Below are positions 33,076 through 41,335 of a DNA stretch of 64,000 bases, piece after piece. Under the pieces are notes generated by a model, which was not told the DNA's origin, did not search any database, and saw only the letters and a list, made by a program, of their open reading frames with translations. Origin of the DNA: an uncultured Vampirovibrio sp. (GTDB taxonomy: Bacteria; Cyanobacteriota; Vampirovibrionia; Gastranaerophilales; Gastranaerophilaceae); the NCBI GenBank assembly GCA_910578465.1, contig CAJTPW010000001.1, forward strand, positions 124,001 to 188,000, given 5' to 3'. Each line of letters opens with the position of its first letter. Position 1 is the first letter of the stretch. A program made the position numbers and the translations under genes.

Positions 33076-34338
33076 TTATATAATATCAAACCCTGTGTAT
33101 TTTCTTAAAACTTCAGGGATTACAATGTGGCCGTTTTCTGTTTGGAAGTTTTCGCAAATTGCAGCCAGAGTTCTTCCTACAGCAATGCCTGAACCGTTTA
33201 ATGTGTGTACAAATTCAATGCTGCCGTCTTTTCTTCTAAAGCGAATATTGGCTCTTCTTGCCTGATAGTCGCCAAAGTTTGAACAGCTTGAAATTTCTTT
33301 GTATGCATTGTATGAAGGCATCCAAACCTCTAAATCGTAGCATTTTTTTGCGCTAAAACCGATATCCCCGCTTGAAAGGCAAACGCGTCTGTAGGGAAGG
33401 CCTAAAAGTTCAAGCACGTTTTCGGCGTCACGGGTTAATTTTTCGTGTTCTTCCGCGGATTGTTCGGGCTTTGTGAGTTTTACAAGCTCAACTTTGTTAA
33501 ATTGGTGCTGGCGGATGAGCCCCCTTGTGTCTTTTCCTGCGGAACCCGCTTCGCGCCTGAAACAGGGGGTGTATGCGGTCATATATTTAGGAAGCATTTC
33601 TTCATCCAAAATTTCATCCTGATAAATATTTGTAACGGGAACTTCCGCTGTCGGGATTAAATATAAATCCTCATCCACACATTTAAACATATCTTCCTTA
33701 AATTTCGGCAATTGCCCCGTTCCTGTCATAGTCTTTGAGTTTGCCATAACAGGGGGGAGGATTTCTTCATATCCGCGCGTTTGCGTGTGAGTATCAAGGA
33801 AAAAGTTAATTATTGCGCGCTCAAGCCTTGCTCCTTTTCCACGGTAGAGGGTAAATCTTGTATGGGCAAGTTTTACACCGCGTTCAAAATCAAGCATTCC
33901 AAGCTCGGGGCACAAATCCCAGTGCGGCTTGAGTTCAAAATCCGCTTTAGTAGGCTCTCCCCACCTTTTAACTTCAACATTTGCGCTCTCATCCTCCCCG
34001 ATTGGAATTTCAGGGTCGGGAGTGTTTGGAATGAATAAAAGTGCTTCTTTTTGTTTTAAATCAAGTTCGCTCAGTTTTTCTTCAAGTTTTTTCACATCTT
34101 CTCCAAGCTGTCTGATTTCAGCCTGAATTTCGGTTGTGTCAATGCCTTCTTTTTTCATCGCACCGATTTTATTTGATTCCTGTTTTCTTTTTGCACGAAG
34201 CTCGTCTGCCTGAAATTGAATTTTGCGTCTTTCGTTATCAATCTCCAGAACCGCATCAACAGAAAGGTTCGGGTTTCTTCTTTTTAAAAGTTCATTGATT
34301 TTTTCAGGATTTTCCCTGATTAATTTAATGTCAAGCAT
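33076..34338 (-). CDS. serS: seryl-tRNA synthetase
   Basis: A 420-aa class II synthetase that charges tRNA-Ser. The N-terminal long coiled-coil arm that grips the tRNA is at residues 25-110. Class II motifs are clear: GTGQLPKFKEDMF, LIPTAEVPVTN, CFRREAGSAGKDTRGLIRQH, then FNKVELV, and the motif 3 run HTLNGSGIAVGRTLAAICEN. Full length. The first codons overlap the rluB stop by eight bases, so the two are co-transcribed. Confidence 0.98.
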   Translation of the reverse strand: MLDIKLIRENPEKINELLKRRNPNLSVDAVLEIDNERRKIQFQADELRAKRKQESNKIGAMKKEGIDTTEIQAEIRQLGEDVKKLEEKLSELDLKQKEALLFIPNTPDPEIPIGEDESANVEVKRWGEPTKADFELKPHWDLCPELGMLDFERGVKLAHTRFTLYRGKGARLERAIINFFLDTHTQTRGYEEILPPVMANSKTMTGTGQLPKFKEDMFKCVDEDLYLIPTAEVPVTNIYQDEILDEEMLPKYMTAYTPCFRREAGSAGKDTRGLIRQHQFNKVELVKLTKPEQSAEEHEKLTRDAENVLELLGLPYRRVCLSSGDIGFSAKKCYDLEVWMPSYNAYKEISSCSNFGDYQARRANIRFRRKDGSIEFVHTLNGSGIAVGRTLAAICENFQTENGHIVIPEVLRKYTGFDII

Positions 34339-35071
34339 TGTCTTCTTCCTTTATATTTACAATTTTTTCTATATAAGTTCTTAATTCCTTTACCTGCTTT
34401 GGCTTAAGAGGTTTAAACTGCCCTTTCTTAAGCCCTGTAAGCTCAATTGTTGCATGGCGAATTCTTTTAAGCGAAATTACATTATGCCCTAAAAATTCAA
34501 TCATCTTGCGGATTTGGCGGTTCATTCCCTGATAAAGTGTCATCTCTAAAAGGCTTTCCTTGTTTGCGGCCTCCAGAAGTTCTACATCTGCATATGCAAT
34601 TTTGCCCTTTTCTATTTCAATACCCTTTGCAAGGGTTTCAAGCTCTGCCTTTGTTAATTTTGAATCCACTGTTACCCTGTAAACCTTTGATACCTTGATT
34701 GAAGGGTGGGTAAGGTTGTAGATTAAATCGCCGTCGTTTGTGAGGATTATAAGACCTGATGAATCCTTATCGAGCCTGCCTACGGGTTTCATAGCGCGCA
34801 TGGAATCGGGGAGCAGATTATAAATTGTCTTTCTGCCTTTTTCATCGGAAGCTGTTGTTATATAGCCTGCGGGCTTGTAAAATCTGAAATACTCATAGTT
34901 TTTGCAAAAAACAAGTTTGTCATCCACTGTAACTTTATCTTTGCGGCGGATTTCAAAGCCAAGCATAGTAACAACTTCGCCGTTTACTTTTACTCTGCCT
35001 GCTTCGATGAGTTCATCAGCCTTGCGTCTTGAGGCTATACCTGATTGAGCTATGTATTTATTAATCCTCAT
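34331..35071 (-). CDS. rluB: 23S rRNA pseudouridine synthase, RsuA/RluB family
   Basis: A 246-aa enzyme that changes a uridine in 23S (or 16S) rRNA to pseudouridine. An S4 RNA-binding domain occupies residues 1-60 (INKYIAQSGIASRRKADELI); the catalytic aspartate lies in KPVGRLDKDSSGLIILTNDG. The C-terminal LYQGMNRQIRKMIEFLGHNV matches the family. The exact rRNA target cannot be told. It overlaps serS downstream and lies six bases after the end of cassette C1. Confidence 0.9.
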   Translation of the reverse strand: MRINKYIAQSGIASRRKADELIEAGRVKVNGEVVTMLGFEIRRKDKVTVDDKLVFCKNYEYFRFYKPAGYITTASDEKGRKTIYNLLPDSMRAMKPVGRLDKDSSGLIILTNDGDLIYNLTHPSIKVSKVYRVTVDSKLTKAELETLAKGIEIEKGKIAYADVELLEAANKESLLEMTLYQGMNRQIRKMIEFLGHNVISLKRIRHATIELTGLKKGQFKPLKPKQVKELRTYIEKIVNIKEEDNA

Positions 35072-35076
35072 AGCCC

Positions 35077-35385
35077 TTATTTTAACACAAAAAAGACTTT
35101 CGAAATTATTTTCTGCCTTGAAGTATATTTTGGTGTACAGTGAATTTTTTGGTTCAAATCCGGGACACAGCGCACACCTCTGGCACGGGTACCGACATAT
35201 GATTCTATGGTAAAGCTTCCACTGTTGAGTTTGCCCTCATAGTATTCACTTCCGCTTGCGGTACCTGACCACACACGGTTCGGGTAGCAGTTGTTATCGC
35301 TGGAGCCCGGGCAGCCGCCGCTCAGATTCCTGCACTGTAAGGCGCCGTAACTTGCACTTGAACTGCCGTCACAGAGCTCGTCTGT
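35077..35385 (-). pseudogene. array C, cassette C1 (distal)
   Basis: Reads ELCDGSSSASYGALQC, SGGCPGSSDNNCYPNRVWSG, EYYEGKLNSGSFTIE and RGVRCVPDLNQK, then continues to a stop at 35077, six bases before rluB. The sequence QCRNLSGGCPGS is identical in cassette C3, pointing to exchange between cassettes. No N-terminal part. Confidence 0.7.
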
Positions 35386-35389
35386 AGAT

Positions 35390-35520
35390 TTCTTTTCGCT
35401 TCAGGGATTTCAGGTTTTCGGACACGGGGCGAAGCCACAGATTATTGGCTTGCTTTGTTCAGCTAAAGCGACATAATCTCTTTAACGGTCCTCAACCCTG
35501 AAATTTCTTTCGCTTAAAGA
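35390..35520. repeat. palindromic element P2, copy 3 (C1/C2 junction)
   Basis: Same arms as 15990-16110 (GGTTTTCGGACACGGGGCGA, then TTAACGGTCCTCA), with outer stem ATTTCAGG...CCTGAAAT. The loop sequence (GGCTTGCTTTGTTCAGC) differs from the other two copies. Confidence 0.7.
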
Positions 35521-35524
35521 AATT

Positions 35525-35745
35525 CAAATCCGGGACACAGCGCACACTACGGGCATAGGTAGCAGCATTGTTATTGATATTCCAAGTGCCGCTATTCAAA
35601 TAACCGTTGTAATAGTTACTGCCGTTAGGCGTGCTTGACCATACGACGTTCGGGTTGCAGCTGCCTGCAGAGCCCGGGCAGCCGTTATAGTTGTAGCACC
35701 GCAGGGCGCCGTAACCTGAATTCTGGTCACAGAGCTCGTCTGTAG
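35525..35745 (-). pseudogene. array C, cassette C2
   Basis: Reads ELCDQNSGYGALRC, NGCPGSAGSCNPNVVWSS, NYYNGYLNSGTWN and RSVRCVPDLNFFK. It is the shortest variant between LRC and CPG. The C2/C3 junction is a minimal hairpin (ATTTTTCATCTCAAAAAT). Confidence 0.7.
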
Positions 35746-35764
35746 TTTATTTTTCATCTCAAAA

Positions 35765-36005
35765 ATCCAAATCCAAGGACACAGCGCACACCACGGGCAA
35801 GCGTGGAAGGGTTATTGTTCGGGCCATTGAATGAACCATTGTTCAACTCGTAGTCAACATAGTTGCTTCCTGATGGCGTGCTTGACTGTACCTTGTTCGG
35901 GTAGCAGTTGTTATTCGCAGAGCCCGGGCAGCCGCCGCTCAGATTCCTGCACTGTAAGGCGCCGTAATCTGAATTGTAGTCACAGAGCTTTGTACTTGCA
36001 TACTC
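35765..36005 (-). pseudogene. array C, cassette C3 (leader-proximal)
   Basis: Reads KLCDYNSDYGALQC, SGGCPGSANNNCYPNKVQSS, YVDYELNNGSFNG and RGVRCVLGFGFLR followed by a stop. The usual VWSG is VQSS. The frame reaches back to the leader through FGQEYAST with no start codon. Confidence 0.7.
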
Positions 36006-36014
36006 TTGCCCAAA

Positions 36015-36235
36015 ACTGATTTTTCAATGTGCACTGTGTCTAAAATAATGAAAAGCAGGTGTTTTAGCAGGGCAATATACACCTTCCCCTGCGGCAGCCA
36101 AAATAAATCAGCATATAACCATCAAAATGGCCCCGCTTTGACGATTTGAATTCCCTGTCTGTCAAAACCCTTAAGTCTTGACACTCTAAGGAGGATTTCT
36201 TTCTTATAATACCTGCAAACATTACATTCGGGCAA
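36015..36235 (-). other. array C conserved structured leader
   Basis: Third copy of the leader. Plus-strand hairpins are TGTCAA/TTGACA (36160-36183), CCATCAAAATGG (about 36120-36131) and GCAGGGCAATATACACCTTCCCCTGC split as GCAGGG...CCCTGC (about 36067-36093). Each differs in sequence from arrays A and B but keeps pairing. A GTTTGTAATA/TATTACAAAC repeat lies just upstream (36236-36262). Confidence 0.6.
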
Positions 36236-36274
36236 GTTTGTAATAATACTTGTATTACAAACTTTTGATTGCAA

Positions 36275-36308
36275 GAAAAAGGGGCGCAAAGGTTACAAAA
36301 AGCGCCCC
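36275..36308 (-). terminator. terminator of the glycine-rich prepilin-like gene
   Basis: On the minus strand GGGGCGC, a 14-base loop, GCGCCCCTTTTT. It lies between the 975-aa gene and the array C leader. Confidence 0.85.
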
Positions 36309-36331
36309 GAAAAGTTGTTCATCTAAAACTG

Positions 36332-39259
36332 TTACCCCTCATACAGCTCAATTATTATCTTCCCGTTTGAACCGTCTCCTCCCTTGTTTGTTCCTGATGT
36401 CGAATTTATGCTTGTATCTCCTAAATCATATATAGATGCTCCGCCGCCTCCCGAGCCGTATCCTGTTGCATTTCCTCCTAAGTAACTGCTAGTACCTGCA
36501 ATACCTCCTTCTCCTCCTGTCCCAAAGTTTGGAAGCGAAGCACCGTTCGCCCCTTTAACTGTCTTATTTGTATTGCTCTCGGGTTCAGCATTAAATCCTG
36601 TTAATCCCTTTGTACAATATGATTTATTGTTCAAATAGCTCTTTCCTCCAAAGTGACACTTGGAAGATATACTTCCTCCGACACCGTTTATTAAACTGCT
36701 AACTCTGTTATTATTTACAATGGAAGGACTGCTTCCTCCTCCGCCTCCTCCTGCTCTTATTTCTCCTATCAAATCATCGCCAAATATTGTGTCTCCTCCT
36801 TTTTTGGAAGCTATAACGTTATTATTCACAATCTCAGCCCCCTTTCCTCCCTTTCCTATCCTTATCCTTATTGCCTGATTACCCATTACTTTTATTGAAT
36901 AAGTCATAACATTACCAGTTGCCCCGCCTCCTCCTGTTCCGACATTGGCCAATCTGTATGCATTGGTTGCAACATTCCAATACTTATTCCAGCTTATCCT
37001 TGCATACCCGTTTCCGCCATTACCTCCTTTTCCAAAGCTGTATCCGCCCCCGCCTCCGCAGCCGCCTGCAGCACCGTCTTTACCGTCTTTATTGTATTCC
37101 GTGCCACCTGCGCCGAAATTGCAAGTATACCAGGGAGTTTGAAGCGTTCCGCCCCTGCCCCCGATTGTGCCGTCCGCATATGTTTTACCGATGGATTGTT
37201 CTTTTTTATCTCCTGCCGTATATCCGTTTCCTGAAACAAAACCTTTTACGGTATCGCTATTTTCATCAATCCGTGTATAATATGGCGGGTCAGGTAATGG
37301 TACGCCAAGCATAAAAGCTCCACCTGAACCTGCCTGATCCAGTTGCCAGTTTAAAGTACTTCCGCCTCCTGAAGTTCTTTCCATAATGACACCGCTAGGA
37401 TGTCCACCCCAACCGCCCTCATATTTTTGTGCATAAGTTGTGAGTAATACATTACCGTTTTTATCCGTGAGTTCCGTTTTTCTTAAAGGCTCTTCTCCTG
37501 TATTGCAAGGAAAACCTATTGTGGGCCGAGTGAAACTTCCATTGCTGTTCATTGTTGTTCCTGTGCTCCCGCCTTTTCCGCCTGCGCCTATTAGAATATT
37601 GATTTTTCCATCCGAAAGATTACCGACCGAATACTTTTGTATCGGTACAATATTTCCTGCACCACCACCGGAGCCACCCGGGCCATAATCAATATATGTT
37701 ATTCTCATTGCTCCGTTTTTAGCTTCCGCAGCGGAGGGCGAAACAATATTTATACTTCTGCCTGAAGTTCCGCCAAGACAGTATCCTATACCGAATACGG
37801 GAGATGAACTTGCATTACCTCCGCTTGTCGCAGGAATTGTTTCGGGTATTGCGCCTATAAGTGCTGCGCCTCCGCCATTTCCGCCTTCGTAACCTGCCAT
37901 ACCGGCGCCGCCTCCGCCTCCTCCGCCTGAAGGGAAGATACCTGAGTTTGCTGATCTAAAATTTGAAGCAGGACCCGCACCTCCTCCGCCTCCTCCAACT
38001 TGAAATATCATTGAATTTATATCAGCCATAGTTCCGCCAAGCCAAGTGCTTCCGCCCCCGCCCCCTCCTGCTGCTGCAGAATGACTGCCTTCTCCGCCAT
38101 TTCCTCCAAATCCTTGCAGGGAGCCTGCGCCACCACCTGCAGATCTTGAACCCCGGGAGTGCTTGAGTATACTCTTCCCGCCCCTGCCACCATTTCCTGC
38201 ACCTATAGGTGCAATCCCGCCATTTGCCAGACAAATTGAAGTATTATTTTCATTGTTGTCATTACAGCAAGCATTGGAACCATCACCCGAAGCGTCATTG
38301 CCGTTTCCGCCTTTTGCCTTATTTGTACAGCCTTGAGTTGCATATCCCGCTGATGATCCTCCGTTTGAAACACCTTTTGTATATATTGCAGGAGAAGCAT
38401 AAATAAAATGCCCTCCTTTGCCCCCTATGTGATAACTTATTCCTGTTGATGAATTTGGGGGCAATTGAAACATTTTGTTTGCAAAGTATGCACCGTGCCC
38501 TGGGTTTATAAAGTTATCCAGCGGGCTGTAGCTCGCCCCTATAACGCCTCCTCCGCCCCCGCCGCAGGCAGATATTTTTACCCAAGCATTATTTAGTGCG
38601 GATGATGGTTTCCAAACTCCTTCACCTGTTGAAGTTCTTGTAATTTCACCGTTTTCACCGCTCGGTGTACCGTCTGTTACAAAGGTTTCGGTTTTTTGTT
38701 TTATGCCGCCGCCTGCTCCCCCTGCTCCGCCTGATACAAGTGTTGCCTCAATTTGATTTACCATGGCAGGAACGATAAATGTTGTGCTTCCTGCCTCTTT
38801 GAATTCTGTTAATCCTGCGGTTGGTGCGGTTCCTCCTCCTCCGCCCGCACCTATGACGGTCACCCTTATTACCCCCGTATAGTCTGCAGGTACGGTATAC
38901 GTTCCTTCGCAATATTCGCTTCCGTCTTCCGCTGTTTTAATGTTGCTTGCAGGGCATTCATCAGAACCAAATAATATTTCTTTTTTTATCGTGTTGCTCT
39001 TAGGATTGAAATCTCCGTTTATATTTAAACTCTCGTTAATTTTCTTTGTCATGACAGGTGCCAGGGCTGTCATCAATAACGATGCAACAAGCAATGCCAT
39101 AAGTATTTCAACAAGGGAAAAACCTGTATGCTCTAAGACATTTGTTTTTCTTAGAGATGGCTTTATGGAATTATCGGACGGTGTTTTGCCCGAAAATCTT
39201 GCTACTGCCCGTTCAGGCAATTGAAATTTTCTGGAATAAAATATTAAGATTTTTAGCAT
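36332..39259 (-). CDS. glycine-rich prepilin-like surface protein, 975 aa
   Basis: AAGGAG lies before the ATG. A 46-residue basic leader ends in HTG, then FSLVEILMALLVASLLMTAL: a type IV prepilin cleavage and methylation site followed by the hydrophobic helix that anchors it for assembly by a type II secretion/type IV pilus machine. The leader is far longer than the usual 6-20 residues. The remaining 900 residues are extremely Gly-rich (IGAGGGGG, GGGGGGAG and many similar runs), divided into several related blocks with repeated strands such as RITYIDYGPGGSGGG and KIIIELYEG. Probably an exposed fibre or adhesin. It lies immediately upstream of array C. Confidence 0.82.
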   Translation of the reverse strand: MLKILIFYSRKFQLPERAVARFSGKTPSDNSIKPSLRKTNVLEHTGFSLVEILMALLVASLLMTALAPVMTKKINESLNINGDFNPKSNTIKKEILFGSDECPASNIKTAEDGSEYCEGTYTVPADYTGVIRVTVIGAGGGGGTAPTAGLTEFKEAGSTTFIVPAMVNQIEATLVSGGAGGAGGGIKQKTETFVTDGTPSGENGEITRTSTGEGVWKPSSALNNAWVKISACGGGGGGVIGASYSPLDNFINPGHGAYFANKMFQLPPNSSTGISYHIGGKGGHFIYASPAIYTKGVSNGGSSAGYATQGCTNKAKGGNGNDASGDGSNACCNDNNENNTSICLANGGIAPIGAGNGGRGGKSILKHSRGSRSAGGGAGSLQGFGGNGGEGSHSAAAGGGGGGSTWLGGTMADINSMIFQVGGGGGGAGPASNFRSANSGIFPSGGGGGGGAGMAGYEGGNGGGAALIGAIPETIPATSGGNASSSPVFGIGYCLGGTSGRSINIVSPSAAEAKNGAMRITYIDYGPGGSGGGAGNIVPIQKYSVGNLSDGKINILIGAGGKGGSTGTTMNSNGSFTRPTIGFPCNTGEEPLRKTELTDKNGNVLLTTYAQKYEGGWGGHPSGVIMERTSGGGSTLNWQLDQAGSGGAFMLGVPLPDPPYYTRIDENSDTVKGFVSGNGYTAGDKKEQSIGKTYADGTIGGRGGTLQTPWYTCNFGAGGTEYNKDGKDGAAGGCGGGGGYSFGKGGNGGNGYARISWNKYWNVATNAYRLANVGTGGGGATGNVMTYSIKVMGNQAIRIRIGKGGKGAEIVNNNVIASKKGGDTIFGDDLIGEIRAGGGGGGSSPSIVNNNRVSSLINGVGGSISSKCHFGGKSYLNNKSYCTKGLTGFNAEPESNTNKTVKGANGASLPNFGTGGEGGIAGTSSYLGGNATGYGSGGGGASIYDLGDTSINSTSGTNKGGDGSNGKIIIELYEG

Positions 39260-39337
39260 GGTTTAAATCTCCTTAAAATTAACATTTCGGAAAAATAGGT
39301 CACAGACATTTTAGAATTATACGGCAAAATAGTTCAC

Positions 39338-39547
39338 ATGGCAAGGTTAGAAAATTTAGGCAGGAATATTAAAAAATATAGGCTAAAAAACAAGTATAGC
39401 CAGGAATTTCTTGCTGAAAAGTGTGATTTAAGCCGTGAATATATTTCAAGAATTGAAAGCGGGCAAAAATATGTAAGCCTGAAAAAGATGTTTTTAATGG
39501 CAGATACCTTGCATGTTCCCGTTAAAGATTTATTTGATTTTGATTAA
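39338..39547 (+). CDS. XRE-family transcriptional regulator
   Basis: A 69-aa one-domain helix-turn-helix protein: LGRNIKKYRLKNKYSQEFLA, then CDLSREYISRIESGQKYVSL, then ADTLHVPVKDLFDFD. It is divergent from the glycine-rich prepilin-like gene with a 78-bp spacer, so it could control that gene. No effector domain and no clear ribosome site. Confidence 0.82.
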   Translation: MARLENLGRNIKKYRLKNKYSQEFLAEKCDLSREYISRIESGQKYVSLKKMFLMADTLHVPVKDLFDFD

Positions 39548-39650
39548 AAGGCTTTTTATGCTCAAATTTTCAAATTAAGATTGTATTAAGACCTGAGGAA
39601 ACTGTGCTAAGATATACTTAGCGAAGAATTTGAGAATTAGGGGGAGAATT

Positions 39651-40775
39651 ATGATACCGATTATAGATTCAAAAAGACAATATGCCGCAATTCAAAATGA
39701 GGTTGAAAAGGAAGTAATTGATGTTATGCGAAGCGGCTCATATATTTTGGGCAAGCATAACAAGGCATTTGAGCAGGAAATGGCAGATTTTATCGGTGTA
39801 GGTTATTCCGTTGCGCTGAACTCAGGAACCGATGCGCTGCATTTGGCTCTAAGGGCGCTTGATATCGGCCCCGGAGATGAAGTTATTACCGTTGCGTTTA
39901 CATTTGTTGCAACAACCGAAGCCATTGGCATTGTGGGTGCTAAACCTGTGTTTGTGGATATTGACCCCGATACATTTAATATGGACGCTGATTTAATTGA
40001 AGAAAAAATCACCCCGAAAACGAAGGCAATATTACCCGTACATCTTTACGGACAGCCCTGTGATATGGACAAGATTATGACTATAGCTAAAAAACACAAT
40101 CTGCATGTTATTGAGGACTGCTGTCAGGCGATTGGTGCGGAATTTAAGGGCAAAAAAGTCGGGAGCTTCGGTGATATCGGATGTTTCAGTTTTTATCCGA
40201 CTAAAAACCTTGGCACAATGGGTGATGGCGGCCTTGCCGTTACGAATTCCGAAGCCCTTAAAAACAGAATGGTAGCCTTAAGAAACCATGGCGGGGCTGT
40301 TCGCTATTACCATGATGAAATCGGCGTGAATTCAAGGCTTGATGAAATTCAGGCGGCAATTTTAAGAGTTAAACTTCCTTATATCAACGATTGGAATAAG
40401 GCAAGAAGGGCGCATGCCGCATTTTATAACGAGCTTTTTAAAGACGCAAAAAACATTGAAACACCAAAAGAAATTGACAATGTTTATGCAGTATATCATC
40501 AATACACAATCAAGGTTCCAAACAGGGATGAAGTACATAAAATGCTTCAGGAAGCAGGCATTGGTGCTATGATTTATTACCCTGTTCCTTTACATTTACA
40601 AAAGGTGCACAGCTACCTTGGCCTAAAAGAAGGGCTTTTGCCGCACACAGAGCGCGATACGAAGATGGTTATGTCTCTTCCGATGTTTGCAGAAATCACC
40701 GAAGAAGAGCAGAGAACCGTTGCAAAGACAGTGATTGAATGTGTTGAAAAGGCAATGAACAAGGCGGCGGTATAA
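39651..40775 (+). CDS. DegT/DnrJ/EryC1/StrS sugar aminotransferase
   Basis: A 374-aa PLP enzyme that transfers an amino group to a keto-sugar nucleotide for surface polysaccharide or antibiotic-like sugars. ALNSGTDALHLALRALDI and GDEVITVAFTFVATTEAI are family marks; the PLP lysine is in FSFYPTKNLGTMGDGG; NSRLDEIQAAILR and YYPVPLHLQ also match. The start at 39651 follows GGGGGAGAATT. It is single between a regulator and a terminator, away from other sugar genes, so the exact substrate is unknown. Confidence 0.93.
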   Translation: MIPIIDSKRQYAAIQNEVEKEVIDVMRSGSYILGKHNKAFEQEMADFIGVGYSVALNSGTDALHLALRALDIGPGDEVITVAFTFVATTEAIGIVGAKPVFVDIDPDTFNMDADLIEEKITPKTKAILPVHLYGQPCDMDKIMTIAKKHNLHVIEDCCQAIGAEFKGKKVGSFGDIGCFSFYPTKNLGTMGDGGLAVTNSEALKNRMVALRNHGGAVRYYHDEIGVNSRLDEIQAAILRVKLPYINDWNKARRAHAAFYNELFKDAKNIETPKEIDNVYAVYHQYTIKVPNRDEVHKMLQEAGIGAMIYYPVPLHLQKVHSYLGLKEGLLPHTERDTKMVMSLPMFAEITEEEQRTVAKTVIECVEKAMNKAAV

Positions 40776-40801
40776 AAATTAGGTTTTGAATAATTGCAGA
40801 A

Positions 40802-40832
40802 AAGCTCCGAAGATGTTTTCGGAGCTTTCTTA
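40802..40832 (+). terminator. Rho-independent terminator
   Basis: AAAGCTCCGA and TCGGAGCTTT form a 10-bp stem followed by CTT, 27 bp after the aminotransferase stop. Confidence 0.82.
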
Positions 40833-40858
40833 AGTTTTATATTATTATGAAAAACTGA

Positions 40859-40981
40859 TTATTTTTTATCGTTAGTGCGGTATTCGGGGGGGACACGGAG
40901 GCTCAGACAAACGTAACAGCCTGCAATTATAAAACTGGTAATCATTATCCAAAATACAACGTTATTAACAATCTCTGCCAT
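40859..40981 (-). CDS. small single-pass membrane protein, 40 aa
   Basis: A short gene with a strong ribosome site (GAGGAG seven bases before ATG) inside the end of the upstream gene. It starts MAEIVNNVVFW, has one hydrophobic helix (WIMITSFIIAGCYVCLSL) and a polar tail. It overlaps the upstream 89-aa gene by 17 bp. The arrangement, a two-helix protein then a protein of about 40 aa, repeats that at 3209-3585. Confidence 0.68.
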   Translation of the reverse strand: MAEIVNNVVFWIMITSFIIAGCYVCLSLRVPPEYRTNDKK

Positions 40982-41234
40982 TATTAATCTCCTCAAGTTC
41001 TTTATATATGCATTTATTAAGTTCGTAAATAGTCATGTATAAGCTTTTTGCTAAAACTAAAACAAAAAACGAGCCTGCAACGGTTATAACAATTCTTGAA
41101 ATACCGTTAGTGGTTAGCCAAATACCAATTAAACCGCCTATTAAAACAGCAAGTGTTTGGGTTAAAAGCTGTCTTAATGATACAAGATGCTGCGATTTTA
41201 TTTTAATTTTCTCAAGCTTTATAGAATTATCCAT
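40965..41234 (-). CDS. small two-helix membrane protein, 89 aa
   Basis: ATG at 41234 is chosen because TATAAT lies seven bases upstream. A polar N-terminal helix (IKLEKIKIKSQHLVSLRQLL) is followed by two membrane segments (TQTLAVLIGGLIGIWLTT, IVITVAGSFFVLVLAKSL) and a charged end. Its layout matches the 81-aa protein at 3340-3585. It is co-transcribed with the 40-aa gene. Function unknown. Confidence 0.68.
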   Translation of the reverse strand: MDNSIKLEKIKIKSQHLVSLRQLLTQTLAVLIGGLIGIWLTTNGISRIVITVAGSFFVLVLAKSLYMTIYELNKCIYKELEEINNGRDC

Positions 41235-41241
41235 AGATAAT

Positions 41242-41247
41242 ATTATA
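41242..41247 (-). promoter_or_regulatory. -10 box of a leaderless promoter
   Basis: On the minus strand TATAAT, then ATTATCT, then the ATG at 41234. Confidence 0.55.
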
Positions 41248-41335
41248 GCTGTATTCTTTAAACGGGGCAATTGTTTTGGCGAAAATGTCCACGTCTGAAT
41301 TGTTGGGTAAGTATGCTAAAGCTATAATCTGGGTT

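Noticed and set aside
15690..35790. Classical integron attC sites
   Set aside because: No GTTRRRY/RYYYAAC core pairs or integrase are visible; only the structural logic is similar, so it is kept as a hypothesis in the findings.
15434..36005. CRISPR array
   Set aside because: Repeats are coding-length, variable and not evenly spaced, and no cas genes are present.
35831..36019. Plus-strand 62-aa Cys-rich frame
   Set aside because: It is the antisense of cassette C3.
36660..38406. Plus-strand frames rich in Pro or Leu opposite the Gly-rich gene
   Set aside because: They are antisense shadows of glycine codons; the minus-strand frame has the ribosome site and prepilin N-terminus.
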